Positions 10,537-21,349 of a stretch of 64,000 bases of DNA are shown here, piece by piece. The stretch's first letter is position 1; each line of letters begins with the position of its first letter. This DNA is from Sthenelais limicola (lineage: Eukaryota; Annelida; Polychaeta; Phyllodocida; Sigalionidae): the NCBI GenBank assembly GCA_942159475.1, contig OW804096.1, positions 17,818,906 to 17,882,905 on the forward strand, given 5' to 3'. The notes under the pieces were generated by a model that had not been told where the DNA came from, did no database searches, and saw only the letters and a list, made by a program, of their open reading frames with translations. A program made the translations under genes and the position numbers.

Positions 10537-10761
10537 GGTCAGATTTTCAGAAAATGTACAATTGGCAGCTCTACACATTGAGTAAATTCTCCTAAATTAG
10601 GCTGCAATTTGGTCAATACTAGGTAGATTTGTGTATGTTTGGCATTGCATTGATTCTAGTAATCTGTTTGGTTAGGTTGAACTGTATTTTGGACCTGATT
10701 TATGTCTTAAGTTTGAGTGGATTGGTAAAGACGAATTGTACAGTTTCTGGCGATTTCACCC
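10537..10761 (+). mobile_element. Family A MITE, full length
   Basis: It starts GGGTCAGATTTTCAG and ends 'acagtttctggcgatttcaccc', with complete family A interior. It is slightly short (225 bp) through small internal deletions. Confidence 0.85.
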
Positions 10762-11242
10762 AGATATTTATGCAGTTAACATTTGAAGCTATGTACATCC
10801 ATGCAGGATTCTTCAACCGCTTTTAATGTTAACAATTTGAAACTGACTCAATTCCCATCACTTAAGGTAAAGAAAATATAATAGATGGTTTTTTTCTGAT
10901 TTTAGTAGCTGAAAGCAACTAGCTAGTGGGGATGGTAACTTTAGATTTATTTTCTGGAAACCACCTTTTCGGAAGTGGAAATATTTCCATTTCATAAGAA
11001 TAGTTGTTTCAGACAAGGAAAAGAAACAAATGAATCTACTACTTTTCATGATCCTTCTATAAACTTTACACCTTTAATATCACTGAAACATGTTAATGTA
11101 TTCCTCACAACATGTCTTTCCTCTCACAAGCTGCTTTGAATAAAGTTCCAATTTAATGCTCAAGATTAGATAAGTTCCAGTCTAATGCTCAAGATGTCAT
11201 GCCTTGTCACACCAGCTTGTTAAATGTCCCAACCACATCAAA

Positions 11243-11828
11243 GGGTCAGATCTTCTGAAAATGAACAATTGGCAGGTCTACCCATTTAGTAAATTTTGTT
11301 AAATTAGACTGAAAAATTGTCAATACTAGGTATGTCTGGATATATTTGGTATTGCCTTGATTCAAACAATCTGTATGGTTATGTTTAACTGCATTTTTAA
11401 CCTTATTCTTATCTTAAAAATGTAACAATATTGGTTTAAATTTAAATTGATTATTTTGAATATATTCTCATTATATATATTATAAAGTGGCAAGGGGCGA
11501 GAGATACGCACAACAACCTCCGTACTGCACAGACATTATCAGAATGACTGATGGACACCCACCTAGACAGTGCATATATAATATAAAAATTCAAACTCGC
11601 CTTCTCAACATCAATTGACATTTAAATTGAAACATGATTGTGATGATTAATTTTATTTCACTGTATCCTCATTTAAAGGGGAGGCCTGGAAGAACAGAAT
11701 TCTGAGGGACGCTTCCCTTTCTGATGTATTTACTGTGATGTCTGAATAAAAAATACGATATATATATAAATTGGATTATTTGAGAATATTTGCGGAGGCG
11801 AATTGTACATTTTCTGACGATTTGACCC
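11243..11828 (+). mobile_element. Family A MITE interrupted by another insertion
   Basis: The left half (11243 to about 11414, GGGTCAGATCTTCTG onward) and right half (about 11766-11828, 'ttggattatttgagaat' to 'tttgaccca') make one family A element when the intervening ~350 bp is skipped. The insert is therefore younger than this copy. Confidence 0.75.
11415..11765 (+). mobile_element. Insertion inside a family A copy, probable retroelement end
   Basis: The insert contains 'ggcgagagatacgcac' and 'ggggaggcctggaagaacag', more complex than its surroundings. It ends 'gtctgaataaaaaatacgat' followed by a TA microsatellite. An AATAAA signal followed by a simple-repeat tail suggests a 5'-truncated LINE copy on the plus strand. 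Confidence 0.45.
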
Positions 11829-11866
11829 ATAACTACAATATTTGATAAGCTAGCAATAAGATACGT

Positions 11867-12101
11867 GGGTCAGATTTTCAGAAAATGTACAATTAGCAGC
11901 TCTACACATTTAGGAAATTCTCCTAAATTAGGTTGAAAAAGGAAGAATACCAGGTATATCTGAGCACATTTGCTATCACATTGATTTAAAGTATCAATTC
12001 TGTTATGTTAAACTGCATTTTGAAGCTCATTTTTGTCTTAAATGTGGGTTATTTGAGAGGATAGGGGAAGGCGAATTGTACATTTTCTGAAAATCTGACC
12101 C
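11867..12101 (+). mobile_element. Family A MITE, full length
   Basis: Intact ends GGGTCAGATTTTCAG and CTGAAAATCTGACCC are 235 bp apart, with both halves of the interior. It lies 38 bp after the interrupted copy. The flanks ACGT and ACAA match only partly as a target duplication. Confidence 0.92.
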
Positions 12102-12109
12102 ACAAAGGT

Positions 12110-12340
12110 GTGATACGATGTGGCCATCCTGGACATGTGAGCTCCCAGGTGTGTAATGGCGGCTAATCACGTGATTGTCACGTGATCCATCAATCAGTAA
12201 GCTCTAGGGAGAGGGTGTAAGAGCAGTGGAGTGGAAAATGACCGCTTAATGGCGGCCGTGTAGGCAGTCTAGCAAGAAGTGACCATTTCACACAGCTGAG
12301 CAGCGCATTTAGAGGAATATCTCTGTGAGAGGAGAGAATC
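12110..12340. promoter_or_regulatory. Unique island with two CACGTGA sites
   Basis: This is non-repetitive, GC-richer sequence between two repeats. It has CACGTGATTG and CACGTGATCC 12 bp apart (E-box/bHLH-type palindromes) and two 'atggcgg' blocks ('gtaatggcggctaatc', 'ttaatggcggccgtgt'). This is only a candidate regulatory region: no gene start is visible next to it. Confidence 0.25.
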
Positions 12341-12559
12341 TTTTCTCACTCTCAAATATATTTTTGTCATAATTATAGTTCCTAATTTCCCATCTAGGTC
12401 CAACTGTGTGACCTTAAAATGCTCCCGTTTAGACGATAAAAGCATTTATATATGATAAAACAGGAAGCAAACGAGTTGGTTTCCGTCACTTTTAATATTT
12501 CATCTGGAATATATTGCACTTCAAACAACTCCTTATACATGTACATAAATACATAGAAA

Positions 12560-12878
12560 CTATTGAGAATGTGGTACGAGGGACACTATTGCACTGTCCG
12601 AGATGTTTGTTTTTATTCGTGGCCCACAAGTCAATATGCGAGTGGGTTATGAAAAAAAACCCATTGAGGTCAGTGCAATAGTGTCCCGAGTCCACATTCA
12701 AATTTAGGTTCTGTATTTACTCCCACATTGCTATGTATGAGTATATAGCTCTGTACTGGGAGGAGGAAGAGGTAATGACGATGTCATACCACATGCGTTG
12801 AACTGGTGCAAATTACTACACTACTCCCGCCCATACAAATAGCATGTGGTACATACATCAACGTGGAGTAATAGATTA
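12560..12878 (+). repeat. Family D element
   Basis: The core is an inverted pair: 'gaatgtggtacgagggacac' with TATTGCACTGTCC, and GGTCAGTGCAATAGTGTCC with 'gagtccacattc'. A body follows ('ctactcccgcccatacaaat') to 'tacatcaacgtggagtaata'. The same order recurs inverted at 21350-21655, so this is a dispersed element of about 310 bp with an internal foldback. Confidence 0.8.
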
Positions 12879-12944
12879 TTTTATTTCCCTTCTGCAAGAA
12901 TATAATTCCCAGTCTAGGCTCACAGCCTCAGAGACTTGACAAAC

Positions 12945-13080
12945 ATGGTATGTCATTGATTGGCCGCCTACTGCCCTAATGTCTTTCCTGACCCTAAAGT
13001 AGGCGTCCTAATGAAATTCTATTGTCATTTGTGGTTTGGAGCACAAGGCTTTCCCTCAGTTTGGAGAGACTCTCCCGATT
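12945..13080 (-). repeat. Family F repeat, copy 1
   Basis: It matches in reverse the blocks at 13680-13865 and 44345-44545: 'ggtatgtcattgattgg' with 'gcctactgccctaatg', then 'aaggctttccctcagtttgg'. It is diverged and partly deleted. Confidence 0.6.
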
Positions 13081-13612
13081 ACATTCTCAATGTCCATTGC
13101 ATGATCAATTGTCACCTGTCGATCAATCAAGGTGCAAGGTGATTAGCGTAGTTAATTAATAACTAGATCCTCCTTAATACTTAAGGTGACTGGCTGACTT
13201 TGTTTAAGTAGTTACCTGCCATAGTCCATCAAGGTTATATTCTTTCTGGCCTAAGCCCCTTTTGAGCTGCTCCCTCTAGACCACTAAGACTTTCCTATCC
13301 TAAATCAAAATTACCTGACATAAAGACAGATTTATTCCAAGGGACAAATCCCTCAACAAGATACCCCACTCTTGCACCGTCATCAATTTGGTACATCACA
13401 TGATTGAATTATGCAACCGGAAACCAGTCATCAGCCAATCAGAGTTAAAGAGACAGCGGATACAGTGTCCTCCCTCCGGCTGTGCCGCTGATGCATTAAG
13501 GCCAGGCTTTGAAAGGCTTTCTCAGATCCCATCACGCCTTTTCCAGCTGCGCATGTCTGAACTGAAGGACTGTGGCAATCTTCAAAGTTATTTTCATATT
13601 CCCTGCCACTAG
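13081..13612. other. No recognised feature
   Basis: Mixed unique sequence. A 74-codon plus-strand frame (13388-13612) has no recognisable domain and no supporting splice or polyadenylation context. Confidence 0.4.
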
Positions 13613-13865
13613 GGTCAGATTTTCAGAAAATGCACATTTGGCAGCTCTACAAATTTGCTTAAAAAAGTTGTTATTCCCAAGGCCCAAAGATGAAAGAGTC
13701 CCTTCAAACTGAGGGAAAGCCTCTTGCCTCAAATCGCAAAATGCCATTATAATTCCATTAAGACCACAAAATATCATTATAATCCCATATTAGAAACCCT
13801 AGTCCTACGCTATGGAAGTAGGTGTCAAATCAGTGACATACCGTATTCATGTGATCTGAGGTTTG
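13613..13865 (+). repeat. Family A left-end fragment followed by family F copy 2
   Basis: 13613-13660 is a 5' piece of family A (GGGTCAGATTTTCAG, 'ggcagctctacaaattt'). 13680-13865 is family F: 'ggcccaaagatgaaagag', 'aaactgagggaaagcctct', 'accacaaaatatcattata', ending 'aatcagtgacataccg'. Confidence 0.7.
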
Positions 13866-14342
13866 GGGCCTGGACAGGACCATATTTACGTATTTTTATA
13901 TCATTAATCTATCGCGCTCACGGAAAGAAAGTAAAGGCTGTAGTGGGCTGTAAAATTTTTATTTTTGTATAATTTATAATTTAAAATTATATAAATATAA
14001 ACGTTTTGAATGGTTGAATTAAGATATGAGTTGATTTTATATAAAGGAGATGATGTGATAAGAATTGATAAAATAATTGAATTGATAAAATTAATTTAGT
14101 TGATGAGAATTGTTGAAATGAAATTATGAGAAAAGAGGGATGAGGAGGGTGGGCATAAATTTGGTTAGGTCCTGCCTATAGGGAAAGCAAGGACAGAGTG
14201 AGTAGGTAGGAGAGAGAAGGCGGAAGAGGAAGTAGAGGGTTTTAGGGTAGGTGGGGTATGTAGGTGACCACGGATCAATGACTCCCCCTGGTGCCATATT
14301 GCACCATGAGAGAACAATTTGATATGTACTAGAACGCCCCCC
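13866..14342. other. No recognised feature
   Basis: AT-rich with short TAAAATT runs (13950-14110), then a GA-rich stretch (14120-14250). No supportable gene. Confidence 0.4.
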
Positions 14343-14600
14343 CCCCCCCCCGTGTATCACGGGTAATTCAATTCAATTCAAGGATCCTTTATTGTACGGA
14401 TCATAATTACAATGGGTCGGACAGGTCTGTGACAGATTAGTAACAGGTCTTCCAGTGTCTGCCGCCTGGATTTCTTTTGAAATGTTTTGTTACAAGAATA
14501 AGAACTTAATACTAACAGCAACTGTGATTAGATGGGTGAGATAAATAACTACAATAAAAATATAGATGAAGGTACTAGCTATAACAATAGCACGTAATTC
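14343..14600 (-). mobile_element. LINE 3' end, minus strand, and C run
   Basis: After a run of about a dozen C, the sequence 'taattcaattcaattcaagg' with 'atcctttattgtacgg' reads in reverse as an 'ataaaggatccttgaa' end with a TTGAA tail. This is the same tail type as 28530-28564. These are ends of 5'-truncated non-LTR elements; no coding remains. Confidence 0.55.
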
Positions 14601-14984
14601 GAATTAGTCAGTAACCACATTCATATCCAATCACCCTCATCTCATCTCATTATTACATCACTCTATGAGCTAACATAGCTTGAATGTACACCTTAATATG
14701 AGATAATTATGATGTATAAGAATCGAGTATAGTATATAATTTAGTTAAGGAACATGATTTGAAATGTACTACCCTACGGCCATATGTAACATGCATGGTC
14801 TTGATGCCTACGAAAATCACTATGTTGTGAGAGGTGTCAGGCCAACTATTGAATAAAAACGTTTCCAAAAAAAAAGCTAACGACCATCGTTTTTGGAACT
14901 GTGCACTTATCAGGGGTAAACACCCGTGATTATATTAGAGATATATTAAACCGTGAATATGGTGAACACATTGTTTTTGTTTTG

Positions 14985-15012
14985 TTTTAAATATTTTTAT
15001 TGGCCACACTAC
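14985..15012 (-). mobile_element. Poly(A)-type retro-tail, minus strand
   Basis: In reverse it reads 'gtggccaataaaaatattt' followed by A-rich sequence, matching the tail at 8180-8215. The body to the right is AT-rich and unrecognised. Confidence 0.4.
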
Positions 15013-15264
15013 ATTACAAATCTATTATTTCATCTTCAAATTCAAATACGCATAACAAGACAGAGCTGTTATTCTTCGTGCGTTGCCCAGGATATAATAT
15101 GATATAATACTGCATTATCAAAATCAAGATTTACTCACGTTTTTTACATAACATTTCCTTCTATACATCCAAAATACATCATCACCCAAAGCTATGAATA
15201 CCCACCACGAAATTGTGGATTATTATGAAAAGATATTGATTATATATATTTGAATATAGTACAC

Positions 15265-15608
15265 GTACGACACATGAGATGAAGCCGATTCTAATGATAG
15301 TAAACAGTAGGACATTTAATATGCATTTCTATATTTTAAGTGTTATATTTGTATCATTGAAAACAAAGTTTGCAGTATTTCGGTCTGAGCAATGACTAGT
15401 AAAGTAGCTAAATATATTTATTACGACAACCCTAGAAATACATGGATAAATGTATTACACTGTCCTGAAATTCGGGACATGTGTTCAGGCTACAAGAAGC
15501 TTTAAGCATCCCAAAAATTAAAAGATTCCCACAAATATATCCTGTGAATAAATCACTTAGGAAAATAACAATTTTGCGACTTGTGACTCATTTTCCTAAA
15601 AACACATT
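15265..15608 (+). repeat. Family B MITE, left end missing
   Basis: The copy begins at 'gagatgaagccgattctaat'. It keeps 'gtaaacagtaggacattt', 'gtaaagtagctaaatatatt' and 'cctgaaattcgggacatgtg', and ends in 'gcgacttgtgactcattttc' with CTAAAAACACATTAC. Confidence 0.8.
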
Positions 15609-15654
15609 ACAATTAATATAGTGTGGATAACAGAAGAAATGTTTTTTAAAAAGA

Positions 15655-15990
15655 TGTAATTAATTGAGGCATCACATTACCATTGTCCATCATTAATGCT
15701 TCCTTGTTGATTGACACAGACAGGGACGAGATTTAAATCATTAAAATCCTTTTCTGAGAATTAATTAAACCAGAAGTGGAACTAATCACGTATCAATGCT
15801 ATAATGACAGTCACTGATGAATAGAAAGCAATTTAATTAGTTTTACGAACAACTTTAATTCAGTGTTTTTGTATAGGTTTGCTTAGCAAACCGGTTCTAA
15901 CTCATTATTTCTTTGGAGATGTTGAAATATAATTCTTTTTTGATTGCTCGGAACCGATCGGATTAACCGATTTTGAGAAATTCTTTTTCA
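15655..15990. promoter_or_regulatory. Unique AT-rich island with homeodomain-type sites
   Basis: Non-repetitive sequence lies between two family B copies. It contains several TAATTA/ATTAATT motifs ('gtaattaattgagg', 'gagaattaattaaacc', 'caatttaattagttt') and GATTGACACAGACAGG. Such density can mark a conserved enhancer but is also expected in AT-rich DNA. Confidence 0.2.
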
Positions 15991-16048
15991 GAAAGGTGTG
16001 TTTCCCGTTGCTATTTATAGGCCATTGTTCCTGACAAAACTACAATTA

Positions 16049-16460
16049 ATGTGATCCGTTTTAGGGAAATAAGTCATAAGTCGCAAAAAATAGATTTTGA
16101 GATATCACCATATTTGAAAAGAGGAGATCAGGGTGATTCCAATGATAGTAAACACTAGGAACCTAATAAGCATTTCTATATTCTAAGTTTGATATTTTAA
16201 TTTTTGAAAAAGAAAAGTTTGCAATGTTTCTGGATGGGTAATTATCAGTAAATAAACGAAATATCCTCCATAGGAAGGCCTTCAAAACACAAGGATATAT
16301 TTAATACAATGTCCTGAAATTTGTTACATGGATTTATATGACTATAAGTGCTAAACCCTCCAAGAATCAGAACATTCCAATAAAGAGATCTTGTGAGACA
16401 AACACTTTGAAAAATATCAATTGTGCGACTTATGACTCAATTCCCTGGAACACATCACAT
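16049..16460 (+). mobile_element. Family B MITE, full length
   Basis: The ends ATGTGATCCGTTTTAGG and CCTGGAACACATCACAT are inverted, 412 bp long. The subterminal 'aaataagtcataagtcgc' and 'cgacttatgactcaattcc' are present. TA flanks both ends, consistent with a TA target duplication. No coding capacity. Confidence 0.9.
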
Positions 16461-16466
16461 TAATAC

Positions 16467-16704
16467 GGGTCAGATCATCAAATAATGTACAATTCGCCTT
16501 CACCAATGTTCCCATACTTATAAATCAAATTCAAGAGAGAAATGAACTTTAAATATAATCCAACATACCCCAACATATATTTGTAACCGACACAATACCA
16601 AATATATTAAGATATGCCAAATATTTATCTCTTTTCCGCTTAATTTAGCAGAATTTACTAAATGTGTATAGTTACCAATTGTACATTTTCTGATGATTTC
16701 ACAC
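16467..16704 (-). mobile_element. Family A MITE, full length
   Basis: It opens GGGTCAGATCATCAA and closes 'attttctgatgatttcacac', with the complete interior in minus orientation. It begins 6 bp after the family B copy, so two unrelated MITEs sit back to back. Confidence 0.85.
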
Positions 16705-17064
16705 ATATATATACTGGGGCAACCAGCTCGTAGTTCAGCATTGTTCCATGCAGTAGTAGTCGAAGATGCTATAAACTAAATATGGTGTCATAGCAACCCG
16801 TTTTTTGAGAAATGTAAAATTAGTCCTTGTACGAAAAATAATTGAGGTTGAGCACATTGTATATTCCTCGAATGACTTTACAAGAAATTAACAAATTGCT
16901 AAAAACATTTTGTTCATACAACAGGTAGGCAAGAGAAATATATACTAATATAACTCCTTCCCAAACAAAAGAATCTGAATCACTCCATATTGCTGATATT
17001 TGTTTTCCCGTATGCGAAGACTAGAAGTTTGTTTGTGAAAGTGTCCATTGTAGCTGGTTCATTA

Positions 17065-17136
17065 GCCATGATCGTATAGTGGTTAGTACTTCTCGTTGTG
17101 GCCGAGACAACCCAGGTTCGAATCCTGGTCATGGCA
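17065..17136 (+). tRNA. tRNA-His (anticodon GTG)
   Basis: A 72-nt sequence folds into a full cloverleaf. Acceptor stem GCCATGA pairs with TCATGGC (17129-17135), with discriminator A at 17136. The anticodon stem TCTCG/CGAGA encloses loop TTGTGGC with anticodon GTG at 17098-17100. The T arm is CCAGG-TTCGAAT-CCTGG. The internal promoter boxes are intact: A box in 'atcgtatagtggttagtac' and B box GGTTCGAATCC. The sequence closely follows eukaryotic nuclear tRNA-His, including the GATCGTATAGTGGTTAGTAC segment. There is no intron and no encoded CCA. No strong T-run terminator follows within 30 bp; a TTTT lies about 35 bp downstream. It reads histidine codons CAC/CAU. It looks functional and is not a SINE, because no body or tail follows. 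Confidence 0.96.
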
Positions 17137-17269
17137 ATAATCTACAGATCTCTCGTGGCTGCCAGCTGTTTTGTAGTAGGAAATATATTTAGTCTGCAAT
17201 AACCTATAAGGTACAGATATGTACAAAGGCAGTATTGCAGTGCGTACAGTTACATCAGAATATAAATGC

Positions 17270-17619
17270 CAATAGGGGACTTGCCTGTCTCAATGCGCAT
17301 GTCTGTTACAGTGCATGCTGGGATGGATTCTGTTAAAATTTGACATACAAATATTTAGCAACATTTTTATCGAAAATTGCAAGAATGTTTCCACCAATAT
17401 CTTAGCTTGTATAACTGATCTAAGAAAACCAATTATATGATGAGAAAGATGGAGGTTTGTATTATGGAAACATGTATAACACATGGATATTGATATCAGA
17501 GCACTCATTTATAGTCCACGCTGAACATGACATGTTTTTATAGATTTTATACTGTACCATTAGTCCCATAATTCAATGCGAATCAAGATTCAAAATGGCG
17601 GCTATGCAAGTCCCCTATT
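17270..17619 (-). mobile_element. Family C MITE (hAT-like), full length
   Basis: The ends AATAGGGGACTTGC and GCAAGTCCCCTATT bound 350 bp. The perfect 8-bp direct repeat ATAAATGC flanks it at 17262-17269 and 17620-17627. An 8-bp target duplication and G-rich short inverted ends point to a non-autonomous hAT element. It lies 134 bp downstream of the tRNA. Internal 'gattcaaaatggcggc' is shared by all family C copies. Confidence 0.92.
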
Positions 17620-17979
17620 ATAAATGCATTATCAGCTGTGTATTTGTGCATAGGTACCAACTATATAACATACTCGAACATGTGCATTAGTTTGTATGGG
17701 TTGTCATGATCAGTAAAAGAATTAAAATAGCCAAAGATGTTGGATTAGTGTGCACCGATTTAAGGCCACAACCCTTTTGTACCAAGTCCTTAAGACAAAT
17801 AAAGGATAGTTTAATTCATCTAATTTTACTATTAATGCCAGCCGGCTGTAGCACTATTGCAGTGGTGCCTACAATACTGCTGCACAGGTGGCACGGTGCT
17901 ACAATTTCCCTCATAACTCTGCCTCCAGTATCCCGCCTTGTGCCTAACGCCATTCTCTTAATCGTCCCAAAATGTACAA

Positions 17980-18026
17980 TCTGGGTCAGATCGTCAGAAA
18001 ATGTACAATTCACCTGCACCAATTAG
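17980..18026. repeat. Family A end fragment
   Basis: It has GGGTCAGATCGTCAG plus 'aaaatgtacaattcacctgc', then departs from the family. A second partial end ('aaaatgtacaatc') lies just before at 17966-17980. Confidence 0.65.
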
Positions 18027-18094
18027 TAGGGTCATCTGGAGCACTTCTGTGACCGTTGAGAGTAGAGGTTGGTTTCTCAGTGGATTTGACATCT

Positions 18095-19060
18095 ATGAAG
18101 GGTAAATACAAAATTGAGCGAGGGCGACCCTCGCGAAAGTGCGGGGAAAACCCGTGAGAGCCCCAAATCCAAAATGGCCGCCATCAACCATTATGAGAAT
18201 TATTATTTCAATGGTTTGGCCTACCATGCAGTCCAGTATATGGTTATTAGGGGTTTTGGGTCTGATATCAGTTTGATGATTTGACCTTGCTTTGACCTTC
18301 AAATCCAAGATGGCTGACAATTTTCAGCTCACAAGGGTCAAATTTTCAAAATCATCATAGAACCTTCCTAATAGGCTCTTATGAAAGCTCTTACCATGCT
18401 AAATTGACTTATGGAAAGTGAAACTACAATGAGGACAACCATAGATAGCACTGAGGATGGGAAACTCACCCTCAAAGCCCCCTAGAATAAAACCCTTTTC
18501 AGACTAATGACCTTTCAGGTTTAGTTTAGGAGGAATTAGACCTGGGACAAATCGCAAAAGACAGTTTCTGAACTGTTTTGGGTATTATCAATATCCCATA
18601 TTAATAAACTAAAAGGCCCAGAAAATATAGGTCAAGAAACATGCTCAAACTCACAATAAAATACAAAATGGCTGCCACTAAAACTTTGGAACACCATAAC
18701 TCAGGGTATTATCAAGATATATTCAAGATATATTCAAGTATGAATACACTTTGATGTGTTTTTAGACATGGGGAATCCAGTGCAATATAAATAAAGTCAA
18801 TATAACCAAAGTTTAGTAAGTTAGTATTCTGATACTGGGAAATATCAAGTAAAAACTCCCTTAAATGCATCAAGTAAACTCAAGAAACACCATAACTCAG
18901 GGTATAATCAACATATAGATTCAAGTTTGAATGTACTTTTTCTATGTTTTTTAGACATGGAGAATCCAAATCAATATGAATGAAGTCAATTTAATCAATA
19001 TTTAGCAATTTATTTAGTTAGTATATGTGTTATGCTGAACCGACTACTTGGATGGTGAGG
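18095..19060. repeat. Unclassified repeats with 'caagatggc' blocks
   Basis: There are several blocks of the type 'aatccaaaatggccgccatc', 'aatccaagatggctgac' and 'tacaaaatggctgccac'. There is also a duplicated 'caccataactcagggtat' with 'atcaa..atat..aagt.tgaa' at about 18700 and 18900. This resembles the inverted arms of the 58811-62544 element in style but not in sequence. No convincing gene is present. Confidence 0.4.
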
Positions 19061-20329
19061 GAAAAAAAAGAAAAAAAGTCAAATTTATCCAATAAACTCA
19101 AGAAATCTATTGGGATTGTATTGAACAAAAAGCATTCATGACCAATCACAATTGGTATCATATTCCTGTAGACCTAACTGTCAAAGGAATCTCTTTTGAT
19201 CATTAGTTAGTTTTTATTTGAAATAAAACACAACAGGAAAAATCAGTATGCCTACTGATTCAGGCACCTGACTTTCATCATTAGCTCCTATACTGGTAAT
19301 ATAGTCACCATTGACTGCTGCTGTCACTCTTGCAGCTGCAGCAACAAATTTTGTAGTAGTTGGTCAGAAGCCGGAAGCAGGTTCAAAAGTAAAGTTTGGA
19401 ATTATTTCATCTGTGAAGTTCCATTCTGAGTACTCTGGAGGAAGGTGAACACACTTTGTTGTTTAAATCTGGTAGAACACTCTGTGATACTAGCAGTAGA
19501 ACTTTGTAGTAGAATCTGTAGATTAATATATGTTTTGTGGACAGCAAGTTTTCCTCAATATTTCTTCATTATAGAGGATGTAATTCAAATTGTAAGCAGT
19601 ATCACATTCTCCAGCTTTCTCTATATCATCTTGAGAAGCTTTGTTATTGAACACACTTGTTCTGAAACATCGGCTTATTGGCAAACATCCTTAAAAGTAT
19701 GCCTTTTCCTAAACCTAAACACATTTTGCTATCATGGACAACCTCTTTGGTGGAAGGTGACATCCATCATTGAATCATCCGCAGAGGACAATCCTAGCAA
19801 TAAAATATGTACCTCCAATGTTTCTACACAGAGATGAGGGTTCCTAGAACAGATATACACACTAATAGCTGTGAGAACCCCTGGAAATACTACTTGGATA
19901 GGATCTGCATTATTACCATCTCACACCGTGTCTAATCCTAGCTAGGATCTCCTAAGGGGAGGGTGACTTTAGAATGGGTATCTTAAAATAAGTAATTATA
20001 TTTTAGGTATCTTCACAGCTGAGGAAGTATTTTTCAATTCAAGCATGAATGAATCAATTTCTCCATAGTTGTTGCAAATATCAATCTATCTCTTCAGGAA
20101 AAACCTTTCAGGTATGAATGGGTGTGAGTTTGAAACCAAAGCTGATATGTATGTATTTGTTCTTGTCAAAGAGTGTACCAAGAGGGCAGATGGTACTTGC
20201 AAGGAGGCCAGAGGCACAAACCGCCCATGGTTGGGAAATCATGATTGGGAAATGCTTGCAAGCATTTCACGGTCTGCCATGATTGCTCCACCAGTTTACA
20301 GCTAAGACAATAGCAAATGTTCTCATATA
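19061..20329. other. Unassigned; one 130-codon frame not supported as a gene
   Basis: The longest frame here (19445-19837, plus) is rich in hydrophobic residues and I recognise no domain in it. Neighbouring frames do not extend it by plausible splice sites. A short perfect palindrome, GAAATGCTTGCAAGCATTTC, lies near 20250-20270. Confidence 0.35.
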
Positions 20330-20517
20330 CCTCAAATTCAAGGCAGAAATGAACTTTAAAATAGAGTCCAACATACCCCAACAGATATTTGTAATCGACA
20401 CAATACAATAAAAAAATATACTCAGATATGCCAAATATTTATCTCTTTTCAGCTTGATTTAGCAGAATTTACTAAATGTGTTGTTACCAATTGTACATTT
20501 TCTGATGATTTCACCCA
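20330..20517 (-). repeat. Family A MITE, left end missing
   Basis: It begins within the interior ('cctcaaattcaaggcagaaa'), follows the copy at 16467 closely ('cataccccaacagatatttg'), and ends 'ctgatgatttcaccca'. Both copies share the same variant interior, so they form a subfamily. Confidence 0.8.
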
Positions 20518-20668
20518 TCTGCAGCTCTAAACATTTAGCAAAGTCTTCTATATTAGATGAGGGGAAGCGTGCAGAAAGACTACAAGAAATATACAAAACA
20601 GTCTTGCAATTTGATACATGTATAAATTATACACATAAAAACCATAAGTAACCCGGAGATTGGGTCAT

Positions 20669-21063
20669 ATGTGATGTGTTACAGGGAAATGTGTCACAAG
20701 TCGCAAAAAATGATATTCTTTTAAATGTTTTCATGTGAACCCTTGCCCAGAATCTTTTCATTTTTTGGAGTGTTTAGCACTGCTAGTATGTATGTATCAC
20801 ATTTCAAGGCTGTATTTTGAATGTAATTATGCAAATATCTGAGCTTTTACTAAAGAGCATATTTAACTACTTTACCTCTAGGGATTGGCCATAAAAAATA
20901 TCGCTAACTTTCTTTTCATGCATACATAAACATAGAAGTACTTATTAGATGTTCTAATGTTTACCATCATTGGAATCGGCTTGATCTAATATTTTTAGAT
21001 ATGATGATATCTCAAAATCCATTTTCTGTGACTTGCGACTCATTTTCCTGGAACACATCCCAT
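20669..21063 (-). mobile_element. Family B MITE, full length
   Basis: The ends ATGTGATGTGTTACAGG and CCTGGAACACATCCCAT are inverted, 395 bp. Subterminal 'aaatgtgtcacaagtcgc' and 'gacttgcgactcattttcc' are present. Confidence 0.9.
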
Positions 21064-21349
21064 ATAATGTTAATATAATGTCTTTCCCACGTATATAAAT
21101 TCCACCACCTGAGGGAGCATTTCTCATGCAAAATGCATATTTCTTATATGCCAAGGACTTTATTGAGTCTAAATATAAACTGGTGCTCCCCAGATTGGTC
21201 TTCATGAAGAGAAATGGAGCACTTTGCGCATGGGTACATGAAATAAGAGTGAGAGAGAGGCATATCTCTGGGGTTAGTTTATCAAGGCATGAAGAATTGG
21301 CCTTTACTATACCTTGGAATATGTAATATGGAATGCCATAGGCTACAGC

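Noticed and set aside
14124..14360. 78-codon minus-strand frame opening with a Gly run
   Set aside because: The start lies at a C homopolymer and a LINE tail; no similarity recognised.
19445..19837. 130-codon plus-strand frame as a membrane protein
   Set aside because: Hydrophobic runs are common in T-rich DNA; no domain, no splice or polyadenylation support, and it lies in repeat-like sequence.
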